Below are positions 8,247 to 15,268 of a DNA stretch of 17,820 nucleotides, piece after piece. The stretch's first letter is position 1. Every line of letters begins with the position of its first letter. The notes under the pieces were generated by a model. It was not told the DNA's origin. It saw only the letters and a list, made by a program, of their open reading frames with translations, and did not search any database. Location of the stretch: contig CAZMZZ010000032.1 of assembly GCA_964571215.1 (NCBI GenBank), positions 1 through 17,820 of the forward strand. Reading direction: 5' to 3'. The position numbers were made by a program, and so were the translations under genes. Origin of the DNA: CAJWPI01 sp964571215. GTDB lineage: Bacteria; Pseudomonadota; Gammaproteobacteria; Magnimaribacterales; Magnimaribacteraceae.

Positions 8247-8758
8247 GCATTACCTTCTTTCATATCTTCTTTGTTATAAACAGGATCATCTTGTCTGCTT
8301 CCCCTCCTGCAGCCAACACTTAAATCTGAATCAAAATAAGAATCTTTAGTGGGAGAAGTTCTAGACCAGTCCACTATTTCTGATCGATAGATAAATTTCC
8401 AAAGACCTTCTCTTTTTAGGTATCTGTCTATATATCTTCCAGCAATAATAATATCTTCAACTACCTCTTTCTCACTTTTTACTTTGTGGTAAGCATTAAA
8501 GTAAACTTCTCCAAAAGCTTCTTTACCCTCTATTTCTATTAGTACATTCCCTATCATATGATGATTTGCCTCATGATCTTTAAGTGCATTCATGCAAAAT
8601 TCGGTAAATTCATCAGGACCACCATTAAAGAATCCATACTCACAAAATGCATCATCAAAAAATACTGATCTAAAAAGTTTAGAATCTAATCTATCTAAAC
8701 CTCGAGAGTATTTACAAGATAGTTCATAGATTTCTTGTTTATCTTTGGTTGCTTGCAT
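8243..8758 (-). CDS. SnoaL-like (NTF2-fold) protein, paralogue 1
   Basis: A 171-residue protein that looks like the SnoaL_4 branch of the NTF2-like superfamily. The signature is RGLDRLDSKLFRSVFFDDA (19-37), followed by a conserved HH (66-67) and GRYIDR (107-112), with a C-terminal DDPVY (157-161). The fold covers polyketide cyclases, ketosteroid isomerases, scytalone dehydratases and the small beta subunits of Rieske ring-hydroxylating oxygenases, which have similar length. Shine-Dalgarno AGGAAA lies just before the ATG. It is 26 bases downstream of a clear paralogue, and both lie next to Rieske oxygenase genes. It could be a dehydratase/isomerase on the oxygenase pathway or a beta-like oxygenase partner; the sequence does not decide. 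Confidence 0.82.
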   Translation of the reverse strand: MQATKDKQEIYELSCKYSRGLDRLDSKLFRSVFFDDAFCEYGFFNGGPDEFTEFCMNALKDHEANHHMIGNVLIEIEGKEAFGEVYFNAYHKVKSEKEVVEDIIIAGRYIDRYLKREGLWKFIYRSEIVDWSRTSPTKDSYFDSDLSVGCRRGSRQDDPVYNKEDMKEGNA

Positions 8759-8784
8759 GATATTTCCTACTTTATTAAGTTATT

Positions 8785-9315
8785 TTAGTTATTTGATAGA
8801 AATGAATAGATAGGATCACCCTTGTCATTTGTACCTTTAGCCATATTGATAAAATTATCTTTATTTTTATCGTGTTCTGCTTTTCTGTATTGGTTCCAGT
8901 CCATTACAACTTTTCTATGGAGTATTCTCCAATCTTTGTCTCTCTTTTCCATTTTATCTAAATATCTCCCTAAAAAAGTCATTTCTGTTTTTTCATCTTT
9001 AGAAAGGTGGTTAGCAGTAACATATGTCTCTGAATAAGCTAAATCTTTCTTAAAAGAAATAAGTGTATTGCTTACCTTATGTTGAGTTAACAGATACATC
9101 TCTTTGAGAGCAGGTATAACCAGATCAATAAATTCATATGCTGAACCCTTAAAAGTTCCATAGTCAACTTCAGCATCCTTCCAATAGACTTCCTGTAAAA
9201 TTTTTTTATCAAGCCGATCTATCCCTCTACTGTGGCTGACAATAGTCTTTTTTATAGCTTGAATATCAAACACTTCTTCTAATGAATTGATATTTTCTGA
9301 ATTATTAATTCCCAT
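8785..9315 (-). CDS. SnoaL-like (NTF2-fold) protein, paralogue 2
   Basis: A 176-residue NTF2-fold protein sharing the same landmarks as its downstream neighbour: SRGIDRLDKKIL (29-40), QHKVSN (78-83), GRYLDK (116-121) and C-terminal GDPIY (166-170). The two differ at most other positions, so the duplication is old rather than recent. The start ATG at 9315 follows AAAAGG at a suitable distance and is the only good start. A strong promoter candidate (TTGACA, 17 bases, TAGAGT) stands 37-65 bases upstream, so this is the first gene of a two-gene transcript. It is divergent from the Rieske ferredoxin. Function unknown beyond family; see paralogue 1 for the alternatives. Confidence 0.82.
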   Translation of the reverse strand: MGINNSENINSLEEVFDIQAIKKTIVSHSRGIDRLDKKILQEVYWKDAEVDYGTFKGSAYEFIDLVIPALKEMYLLTQHKVSNTLISFKKDLAYSETYVTANHLSKDEKTEMTFLGRYLDKMEKRDKDWRILHRKVVMDWNQYRKAEHDKNKDNFINMAKGTNDKGDPIYSFLSNN

Positions 9316-9351
9316 TATTTACCTTTTTAGTTATTTTCTTTGACCTAATAG

Positions 9352-9380
9352 ACTCTAATAACCTGTCGCTGCATTGTCAA
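9352..9380 (-). promoter_or_regulatory. sigma-70-like promoter for the SnoaL pair
   Basis: On the minus strand, a perfect TTGACA (9380-9375), exactly 17 bases of spacer, then TAGAGT (9357-9352), 4 of 6 matches to TATAAT. Transcription would begin near 9345, about 30 bases before the ATG at 9315, leaving room for its AAAAGG ribosome site. This is the best sigma-70-like site in the window. Its -35 hexamer also serves the opposite-strand promoter in front of the ferredoxin. Confidence 0.55.
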
Positions 9381-9401
9381 AAAAAAATAGGAAGTTATAA
9401 T
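9374..9401 (+). promoter_or_regulatory. candidate promoter for the Rieske ferredoxin
   Basis: TTGTCA (9374-9379, 4 of 6), a 16-base spacer, then a perfect TATAAT (9396-9401). Start of transcription would be near 9408, giving a leader of about 63 bases before the ATG at 9471. The -35 hexamer is the same DNA read for the SnoaL promoter on the other strand (TTGTCAA, 9374-9380), so one polymerase may exclude the other. The -10 lies inside the dyad at 9389-9406. Confidence 0.45.
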
Positions 9402-9406
9402 TTCCT
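9389..9406. promoter_or_regulatory. near-perfect 18-base palindrome, possible operator
   Basis: AGGAAGTTATAATTTCCT reads almost identically on both strands; only the sixth position from each end fails to pair. It covers the ferredoxin -10 and sits about 9 bases upstream of the SnoaL -35. A bound dimeric regulator would therefore block the ferredoxin promoter and be placed to activate or repress the SnoaL promoter. No regulator gene is in the window. That it is an operator is inference. Confidence 0.4.
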
Positions 9407-9420
9407 CACTTTTATTAATA

Positions 9421-9441
9421 GAAAAATTTAGGAAATTTTTC
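9421..9441. repeat. 9-base inverted repeat in the ferredoxin leader
   Basis: Perfect arms GAAAAATTT (9421-9429) and AAATTTTTC (9433-9441) around the three-base centre AGG. It lies in the predicted untranslated leader, about 30 bases before the ferredoxin ATG. The stem is nearly all A-T and would be weak as RNA, so a DNA-binding site is as likely as a hairpin. AT-rich DNA produces such symmetry by chance more often than balanced DNA. Confidence 0.35.
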
Positions 9442-9470
9442 AGAATTTTCTTCTATCCTTTTTGATAATT

Positions 9471-9788
9471 ATGTCGCAATTTATAGACTTAATAGACTTG
9501 GATAAAATCCCTGAAAATAGCAATTTATCTGTAGAATTGGATGGAGTAACTATTCTTATATGTAGATTGGGTAAAACAGAAGTTTATGCTGTAGAAAACC
9601 AATGTTCACACGCCCTTTCTCCTTTAGAGGGTGGAACGATGAAATCTCATTACATTTTCTGCCCTTTACATGGGGTAAAATTTAACTTGAAGAATGGGTG
9701 TCCTTCAGGAAAATTAACAAAAAAAAATATAAAAACTTTTCCTGTTAAGGTAGAAAACGAATCTATTAGTATCATGTTTGAGAAGTAA
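9471..9788 (+). CDS. Rieske-type [2Fe-2S] ferredoxin
   Basis: A 105-residue protein with the two Rieske cluster-binding boxes CSH (residues 44-46 region, followed by ALSPLEGG) and CPLHG, giving two cysteine and two histidine ligands. Size and lack of any other domain make it a stand-alone ferredoxin, the electron carrier between a flavin reductase and a Rieske oxygenase. The ATG at 9471 is preferred over an in-frame TTG at 9462, which would add only three residues (MII). No convincing Shine-Dalgarno is seen before either. It converges on a Rieske oxygenase gene with 23 bases between their stops, and diverges from the SnoaL pair. A NirD-like role is possible from the fold but the oxygenase neighbours argue for ring-hydroxylation-type electron transfer. 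Confidence 0.88.
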   Translation: MSQFIDLIDLDKIPENSNLSVELDGVTILICRLGKTEVYAVENQCSHALSPLEGGTMKSHYIFCPLHGVKFNLKNGCPSGKLTKKNIKTFPVKVENESISIMFEK

Positions 9789-9811
9789 AATTTTATAAAG
9801 TTCTCTAGTAA

Positions 9812-11173
9812 TTAATCATCGATCCATTTATCTACCCAGTTATGAAAATGTTGTATTCTCTCTTCATCTTTATTTAAAAGCGCTTCTTTAAAACCCCTTG
9901 AATACAATCCAGATTGCATTGCATTCAAATATTGAATATCTTGATCTATAGTAGGAGTCATTGAATATTTCCCAGATAGAATATCTTTTCTTTTATATTT
10001 TTCATGTTCAGGTCTTTTGCTGTTTAGTGCATCTTCTTGAGATTGACTAGAAGATTTATCCCAACGATTTGCTAAATTTATGCCCCTTTTTTTATCTATT
10101 AATAAATCATTCCTCGCTTCTAAAGTCCATTTTGTAAATAAACATTTATTTGGGTCAAAAGGGTGGGGTCTTGGACCATAAATCCATAACTCCTCTGCCG
10201 TTATTGTCATAAAAGTATTAGGAAAAATATCGTATTGCCATATGTCTGTTATTTGGCTATCACTTAATTCAGAATAGTTATACCCCAGTTCTTTGCCCAA
10301 TTTCCTTTTAACTTTTTGAAGAGTTTTCCTAATTTCGGAAACTTTCCCTTTAAATTCTTTAGGATCAAGACCCGCACCTTTTAAAACAGGATACAAAAAC
10401 TCTGGAACTGTTTCAGGTATAGGATATCTGGAATTTGTAACATTACCATAAACCATAGAGCATGAGTGGCCATACGGAAACATTTCATTTTTTGAACTAT
10501 TGCAATCGACAAAGGAAGCATGCTGAGGGTGTATAAAATCAACATGATATTGTTCAAGAAAATTATCTCTAACAGTTTTCCAGTTAGCTTTAAGCATCAC
10601 AGTCTGATGCTTGACTAATAGCATTTCTTCAAAATGATAAGGCGCTAACCTTTGTTTAATCAAACCTATAAAATTATCGAAGCTTATACAATTTTGATCC
10701 ATGTTTATCCAAACCATTCCAGCCCAAGAATTAACTTTTACTTTTTTTAGATTTTTTTCTTCACATGGCAATTTCAGATTAAACCTTTCTTTATCAGGAA
10801 CTTTTTCAAGTTTCCCTTCAAGGCTGTAGGTCCATCCATGGTAAGGACAGGCTATTTTATTAATAGATCCTTGTTCTTCACTAACAATTCTATTCCCTCT
10901 GTGCTGGCAAGAATTATAAAAAGCACCTATCTTTCCATCCTCTTTTTTTGTTATTAAAATAGATTCTTTTCCTAAGTTAAAAACAAAAAAATCCCCCGCG
11001 TCTTTAATATCTGACTCCAACCCAGCAAATAACCAAGATTTAGTCCAGATTTTTTCCCATTCAAGTTTTTTGAAATTGTTGTCGAAATATCTTTCAGGAC
11101 TTATCAGAGAATCTTTTTTTATTTTGGCCTTTATACTTCCATCGAAGTCAACATATTTAAAGCTTTGTGTCAT
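9812..11173 (-). CDS. Rieske non-heme iron oxygenase, alpha-type subunit (first copy)
   Basis: A 453-residue aromatic-ring-hydroxylating-type oxygenase. The N-terminal Rieske domain binds [2Fe-2S] through C89/H91 in SCQHRGN and C109/H112 in CPYHGWTY. The catalytic domain carries the mononuclear iron motif DNFLEQYHVDFIH (203-215) with H210 and H215, and D412 in TIDQDIQYL as the likely third ligand. ATG at 11173 is chosen over an in-frame TTG at 11188: GAAGG stands eight bases before it and a promoter predicted to start near 11191 leaves almost no leader for the TTG. The enzyme would use O2 and electrons from a ferredoxin to hydroxylate or demethylate an unknown substrate. It is divergent from a second oxygenase gene and convergent with a Rieske ferredoxin. 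Confidence 0.92.
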   Translation of the reverse strand: MTQSFKYVDFDGSIKAKIKKDSLISPERYFDNNFKKLEWEKIWTKSWLFAGLESDIKDAGDFFVFNLGKESILITKKEDGKIGAFYNSCQHRGNRIVSEEQGSINKIACPYHGWTYSLEGKLEKVPDKERFNLKLPCEEKNLKKVKVNSWAGMVWINMDQNCISFDNFIGLIKQRLAPYHFEEMLLVKHQTVMLKANWKTVRDNFLEQYHVDFIHPQHASFVDCNSSKNEMFPYGHSCSMVYGNVTNSRYPIPETVPEFLYPVLKGAGLDPKEFKGKVSEIRKTLQKVKRKLGKELGYNYSELSDSQITDIWQYDIFPNTFMTITAEELWIYGPRPHPFDPNKCLFTKWTLEARNDLLIDKKRGINLANRWDKSSSQSQEDALNSKRPEHEKYKRKDILSGKYSMTPTIDQDIQYLNAMQSGLYSRGFKEALLNKDEERIQHFHNWVDKWIDD

Positions 11174-11197
11174 TAAGAAAACCTTCAATTTTCTTAG

Positions 11198-11227
11198 ATT
11201 ATAACAAGTTATATTTTTTGTTATAAA
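11198..11227. promoter_or_regulatory. divergent, interlocked extended -10 promoters in an inverted repeat
   Basis: Minus strand: TGTTATAAT (11206-11198), a perfect extended -10, placed about 18 bases before the start of transcription-to-ATG distance of the left Rieske gene. Plus strand: TGTTATAAA (11219-11227), an extended -10 with one mismatch, for the right Rieske gene. The two form arms TTATAACAA (11199-11207) and TTGTTATAA (11218-11226) of a perfect 9-base inverted repeat with a 10-base centre. Each -10 falls where the -35 of the other would lie, so the two promoters should be mutually exclusive or jointly controlled. A tighter dyad TATAAC-AA-GTTATA occupies 11200-11213. Confidence 0.5.
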
Positions 11228-11288
11228 ATTTAGACTTAAGGAGCAAATAAAATCTTATTTTGAGAAGCCCCTGGGGAAAGATATACAT

Positions 11289-12674
11289 ATGAAAGGGAAA
11301 AAAAGAACTTTAAAACCTGGTGAAGCAAGGTTTAAAGGAATAACAACTGCTGAAATCATTGCAAGAGAAGGAAAGAATGCTCCGAGTGTCTTGTTAGAAG
11401 AAAATTACAAATTTCTTGGGGATAAAGATCTAGAGTTTGGTCGTTATATTTCAAAAAGTTTTTTTGAAAAAGAAATTGAATCTCTATGGCCAAGGATTTG
11501 GCAATGGGCTTGTAGAGAGGAGCACATCCAAGAAATTGGCGATACTTATGTTTACGAGTTTGGACCATATTCTGTTGTCGTGGTTAGATCTTCAAGCAAG
11601 GTGATTCAAGCTTTTTTAAATACTTGTATGCATAGAGGAACTAAAATTTGTCCTAATGAAGGTACGGGCTCTTTGAAAAAGTTTAGATGCCCCTTTCATG
11701 GTTGGAGTTGGAATCTCGATGGGACAATTCATAACATACCTGGAAAATGGGATTTTCCACATGTATCAGAAAAGTCTCATAGTCTTCAAGAAGTAAGATG
11801 TGAAGTTTGGGGGGGGTTTGTATTTATTAATTTAGATCTCAACGCCAAACCTTTAAAAAATTACCTTGAGGTATTACCAGATCATTTTAAAACATGGCCC
11901 TTAGACAAAAGGTATATAACTATTCATATTCAAAAGACTTTGCCAGCTAATTGGAAAGCTTCTCAGGAAGCCTTTTTAGAAGCATATCATTCCTATGAAA
12001 CACATAGTTCACCAACAGGTGCTAATTGCCAATATGATATCTTTGGAGAATACGTCACTCGTTTTATACACAACACCGGGGTATACAGCGCAGATGCGCT
12101 TGATGATTATAAAGACAAAATGTGGACCAATCCTGCTCAATCAGAAACACAAATGTTAAATGATTTTGGGTTTGTAGATTTGGAAAATAAGAGGGTGCCC
12201 AAAGGTTCCACAGCAAGAGAAATAATAGCCAAAGAGTTAAGAGACAGTATGGGGAAAAAAATGGGTGTAGATTTATCTAAACATAGTGATTCAATTATGC
12301 TTGATTCAATTCAATACCACTTATTCCCTAATATGTTTTTCTTTCCTGGTATAAATATTCCTATGGCTTATAGATTTAAGCCTGATGGAAATAAGATAGA
12401 GAGTTCGATATTCGATATAATTTTCCTTAGCCCACTAGCAGAAGGCAAGAAACACCCTGTGCCACCTGAACCTCATATCTTAGGTATAGATGATTCTTAT
12501 ACAGAAGTTCCGGGTCTTGGTCCACTAGGCAAAGTCTTTGATGAAGATACCACTAACCTCCGGTTACAACAAGAGGGCTTCCATACTAGTAGAAAATCAG
12601 GAATTACATTAGGGAACTATCAAGAAGCAAGAATAAGGAGAATCCATAAAACTTTAGATAAGTTTTTATCTTAA
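11289..12674 (+). CDS. Rieske non-heme iron oxygenase, alpha-type subunit (second copy)
   Basis: A 461-residue Rieske oxygenase. Cluster ligands are C113/H115 in TCMHRGT and C134/H137 in CPFHGWSW. The iron site is EAFLEAYHSYETH (227-239) with H234 and H239, and D420 in VFDEDTTNL as probable third ligand. It has a longer N-terminus (about 55 residues before the domain, starting KGKKRTLKPGEARFKG) than its neighbour and little similarity outside motifs, so the two act on different substrates or steps rather than being a fresh duplication. The ATG follows GGGGAAAG by eight bases. An AAGGAG at 11238-11243 is in frame and open but has no usable start codon behind it. It stops three bases before the stop of the opposing msrA gene. 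An eight-G run at 11809-11816 encodes part of VWGGF. Confidence 0.92.
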   Translation: MKGKKRTLKPGEARFKGITTAEIIAREGKNAPSVLLEENYKFLGDKDLEFGRYISKSFFEKEIESLWPRIWQWACREEHIQEIGDTYVYEFGPYSVVVVRSSSKVIQAFLNTCMHRGTKICPNEGTGSLKKFRCPFHGWSWNLDGTIHNIPGKWDFPHVSEKSHSLQEVRCEVWGGFVFINLDLNAKPLKNYLEVLPDHFKTWPLDKRYITIHIQKTLPANWKASQEAFLEAYHSYETHSSPTGANCQYDIFGEYVTRFIHNTGVYSADALDDYKDKMWTNPAQSETQMLNDFGFVDLENKRVPKGSTAREIIAKELRDSMGKKMGVDLSKHSDSIMLDSIQYHLFPNMFFFPGINIPMAYRFKPDGNKIESSIFDIIFLSPLAEGKKHPVPPEPHILGIDDSYTEVPGLGPLGKVFDEDTTNLRLQQEGFHTSRKSGITLGNYQEARIRRIHKTLDKFLS

Positions 12675-12677
12675 TAG

Positions 12678-13319
12678 TTATTTAAGCAGTATCCCTGTTC
12701 CCCCTACACCACAGTAGCCATCAGGATTCTTGGCAAGGTATTGTTGATGGTAATGTTCGGCGTAATAAAACTCTTTTGCTTCTTTTATTTCAGTAGTGAT
12801 TATTCCAAAATTCTCCTTTTGAAGATTTTCTTGATATTCTTTCATAGTTTGGATTGCTTTATTTCTTTGTGAATCATTAAAGAAATAAATCCCAGATCTA
12901 TATTGAGTTCCAACATCATTACCTTGTTGCATTCCTTGAGTTGGGTCGTGTTCTTGCCAAAAAGTTAGGAGCAATTGCTTATAATTTATAATTTCTGGAT
13001 TAAAAACTACAAGTACTGTTTCGTTATGCGCTGTCATACCAGAACAGACTTCTTTGTAATTAGGGTTTGGTGTAAGTCCTGCAGAATAACCTGCGGCAGT
13101 TGAATAGACTCCATCCAATTCCCAAAACTTCTTTTCTACTCCCCAAAAACACCCCATTCCAAAGAGGGCTTTTTCTAGACCTTTAGGAAAAGGGGGTTTC
13201 ATAGGAGTTCCTTTCACAAAATGTTGTTCAGGTACTTCCATTTCCTCTTTCCTGCCTTTCAAAGCCTCTGAGCGATCTGGAAGAATGGTTTTTTTATTTA
13301 TTAGATCAATTAAAGACAT
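12678..13319 (-). CDS. msrA: peptide methionine-(S)-S-oxide reductase
   Basis: A 213-residue MsrA, which repairs oxidised methionine in proteins using thioredoxin. The nucleophilic cysteine is C57 in MGCFWGVE; the EHDPTQGMQQGNDVGTQYRS segment and HYHQQYL are family signatures. A resolving cysteine C203 is present in GYCGVGG, but the protein ends in TGILLK, lacking the extra C-terminal cysteine seen in E. coli MsrA, so recycling may use one resolving cysteine. Its N-terminus is the extended E. coli-like type. The ATG at 13319 overlaps the acs stop by one base (TGATG); a TTG just before is less likely. Translation is therefore probably coupled to acs. It converges on the second Rieske oxygenase gene. 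Confidence 0.95.
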   Translation of the reverse strand: MSLIDLINKKTILPDRSEALKGRKEEMEVPEQHFVKGTPMKPPFPKGLEKALFGMGCFWGVEKKFWELDGVYSTAAGYSAGLTPNPNYKEVCSGMTAHNETVLVVFNPEIINYKQLLLTFWQEHDPTQGMQQGNDVGTQYRSGIYFFNDSQRNKAIQTMKEYQENLQKENFGIITTEIKEAKEFYYAEHYHQQYLAKNPDGYCGVGGTGILLK

Positions 13320-15256
13320 CAATCATTTATTCTATTTTTTATAAGATCTTTAACAACTTCAGGTTCCGCTAGTGTAGTAGTGTCTCCTAGGTCATTAATT
13401 TCATTAGAAGCTATTTTTCTAAGGATTCTTCTCATAATTTTTCCCGATCTAGTTTTAGGTAAAATAGGAGACCACTGGATTATATCTGGTTTTGCTATAG
13501 CTCCTATCTCTTTTGATACAAGATCTACTAAATCTCTTTTTAGAGCTTCACTAGGCTTCTTATCTTTCATTATGGTGACATAACAGTATATACCTTGCCC
13601 TTTGATTTCATGTTCGTATCCGACTACGGCAGCCTCGGCTACAATAGGGTGCAGAACAAGAGCACTTTCAATTTCAGCCGTTCCTAATCTGTGACCCGAA
13701 ACATTCAATACATCGTCAACCCTTCCAGTTATCCAATAGTAACCATCTTTATCTCTTTTTGCTCCATCTCCGGTTGTGTAGTATCCAGGAAAATTAGAGT
13801 AATAAGTTTTTATACATCTTTCATGGTCTCCAAAAACTGTTCTAATCTGAGAAGGCCAACTGTTTTTAATAACCAGACTTCCCTCTCCCTCACCTTTAAT
13901 TTCTTTCCCTTTACTATCTAGGATGGCTGGGTCTATTCCAAAAAAGGGTTTAGTTGCACTTCCTGGTTTCTGAGGAGTGCAGCCAGCAAGGGGTGCTATC
14001 ATGATGCTACCAGTTTCTGTCTGCCACCAAGTATCTACTATAGGGCATTTAGCTTTACCTACTTCATTATAGTACCACTCCCAAGCTTCAGGATTAATAG
14101 GCTCACCCACAGTTCCAAGTACTTTTAGAGATTCTCTAGATGTAGATTCTAGTAGTTTATTTCCTAGAGACATCAAGGCTCTAATAGCCGTAGGTGCGGT
14201 GTAAAAAATGTTAACTTTATGTTTATCGACTATTTCCCAAAACCTGGAAGGTTTAGGATAAGTAGGTATTCCTTCAAACATTAAAGTTGTAGCTCCATTA
14301 ATTAAAGGTCCATAAACAATATAAGAATGTCCAGTTATCCACCCTACATCTGCAGTGCACCAATAAATGTCTCCTTCCTTATAATTAAATACTAACTTGT
14401 GGGTCATAGCAGATTGTAGAAGATATCCTGCAGTAGTGTGCAATACTCCTTTTGGTTTTCCAGTAGATCCAGAAGTATAGAGTATAAAAAGAGGATCTTC
14501 TGAATCCATAGGTTCAGGTTCGCATAACTCAGATACTTCAGTGATTATTTCTTCATAAGAAACATCTCTATGAGGATACCAACTTATTTTTGATCCAGTT
14601 CTTTTAACGACAAACACAGTGTGAACATTTGGGCAATCTTCTAGAGCCAGGTCTACGTTCTGTTTAAGGGGTATAACTTTAGAACCTCTTACTCCTTCAT
14701 CAGCAGTTATAACTATCTTGCAATCAGAATCTAAAATTCTATCCTTTAGGGATTCTGGTGAGAACCCTCCAAATACAACTGAATGAATAGCTCCAATTCT
14801 TGCACAAGCTAACATTGCATAAGCAGCTTCAGGGATCATTGGCATATAAATGCAGACCCTATCCCCTTTTCTTACTTCTCTTTTTTTAAGTGCATTAGCA
14901 AATGTACAAACCGATTTATGTAACTCTTCATAAGTAATTTCTTTTGATTTATTTGGATCATCACTTTCCCAAATAATAGCTGTATCATTTTTCTTTCTCT
15001 TTAAGTGTCTATCTATGCAATTTACACTAGCGTTAATTTTTGCTTCTTTAAACCAACTTACCCTACCCTTAGAAAAGTCATTTTCTGAAATATTTGTCCA
15101 ACAAGAATCCCACTGAAGATATTTTTCAGCTTGTTCTTTCCAAAATGTATTTGGTTCTTCTAAAGATTTTTTATAAAGATCTTCATATTCTTCTAAAGTT
15201 ATTGAAGAAGATTGTTTTATCGAATCAGGGACATCATATATCTTTTCTTCTGCCAT
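13319..15256 (-). CDS. acs: acetyl-CoA synthetase
   Basis: A 645-residue AMP-forming acetyl-CoA synthetase, full family length. Motifs: YTSGSTGKPKG (260-270), DTWWQTETG (408-416) whose tryptophan limits the acyl pocket to acetate or propionate, GRVDDVLNVSGHRLGTAEIE in the hinge region, and the C-terminal KTRSGKIMRR with K606, the position regulated by acetylation in other bacteria. It converts acetate, ATP and CoA to acetyl-CoA. The ATG lies 12 bases after the deoxynucleoside kinase stop, with no clear Shine-Dalgarno, so it probably depends on read-through from the gene above. It overlaps msrA by one base. No acetyltransferase gene is visible nearby. Confidence 0.96.
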   Translation of the reverse strand: MAEEKIYDVPDSIKQSSSITLEEYEDLYKKSLEEPNTFWKEQAEKYLQWDSCWTNISENDFSKGRVSWFKEAKINASVNCIDRHLKRKKNDTAIIWESDDPNKSKEITYEELHKSVCTFANALKKREVRKGDRVCIYMPMIPEAAYAMLACARIGAIHSVVFGGFSPESLKDRILDSDCKIVITADEGVRGSKVIPLKQNVDLALEDCPNVHTVFVVKRTGSKISWYPHRDVSYEEIITEVSELCEPEPMDSEDPLFILYTSGSTGKPKGVLHTTAGYLLQSAMTHKLVFNYKEGDIYWCTADVGWITGHSYIVYGPLINGATTLMFEGIPTYPKPSRFWEIVDKHKVNIFYTAPTAIRALMSLGNKLLESTSRESLKVLGTVGEPINPEAWEWYYNEVGKAKCPIVDTWWQTETGSIMIAPLAGCTPQKPGSATKPFFGIDPAILDSKGKEIKGEGEGSLVIKNSWPSQIRTVFGDHERCIKTYYSNFPGYYTTGDGAKRDKDGYYWITGRVDDVLNVSGHRLGTAEIESALVLHPIVAEAAVVGYEHEIKGQGIYCYVTIMKDKKPSEALKRDLVDLVSKEIGAIAKPDIIQWSPILPKTRSGKIMRRILRKIASNEINDLGDTTTLAEPEVVKDLIKNRIND

Positions 15257-15268
15257 TTTTAAATTTTA

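Noticed and set aside
9471..9788. Ferredoxin gene as nitrite reductase small subunit (NirD)
   Set aside because: No nitrite reductase large subunit is near, and two Rieske oxygenase genes are adjacent.
11174..11188. TTG start at 11188 for the first Rieske oxygenase
   Set aside because: The ATG at 11173 has GAAGG at good spacing, and the predicted transcription start near 11191 leaves no ribosome site for the TTG.
11238..11288. AAGGAG at 11238 with an open in-frame extension of the second Rieske oxygenase
   Set aside because: No ATG, GTG or TTG stands at a workable distance behind it; the ATG at 11289 has its own purine-rich site.
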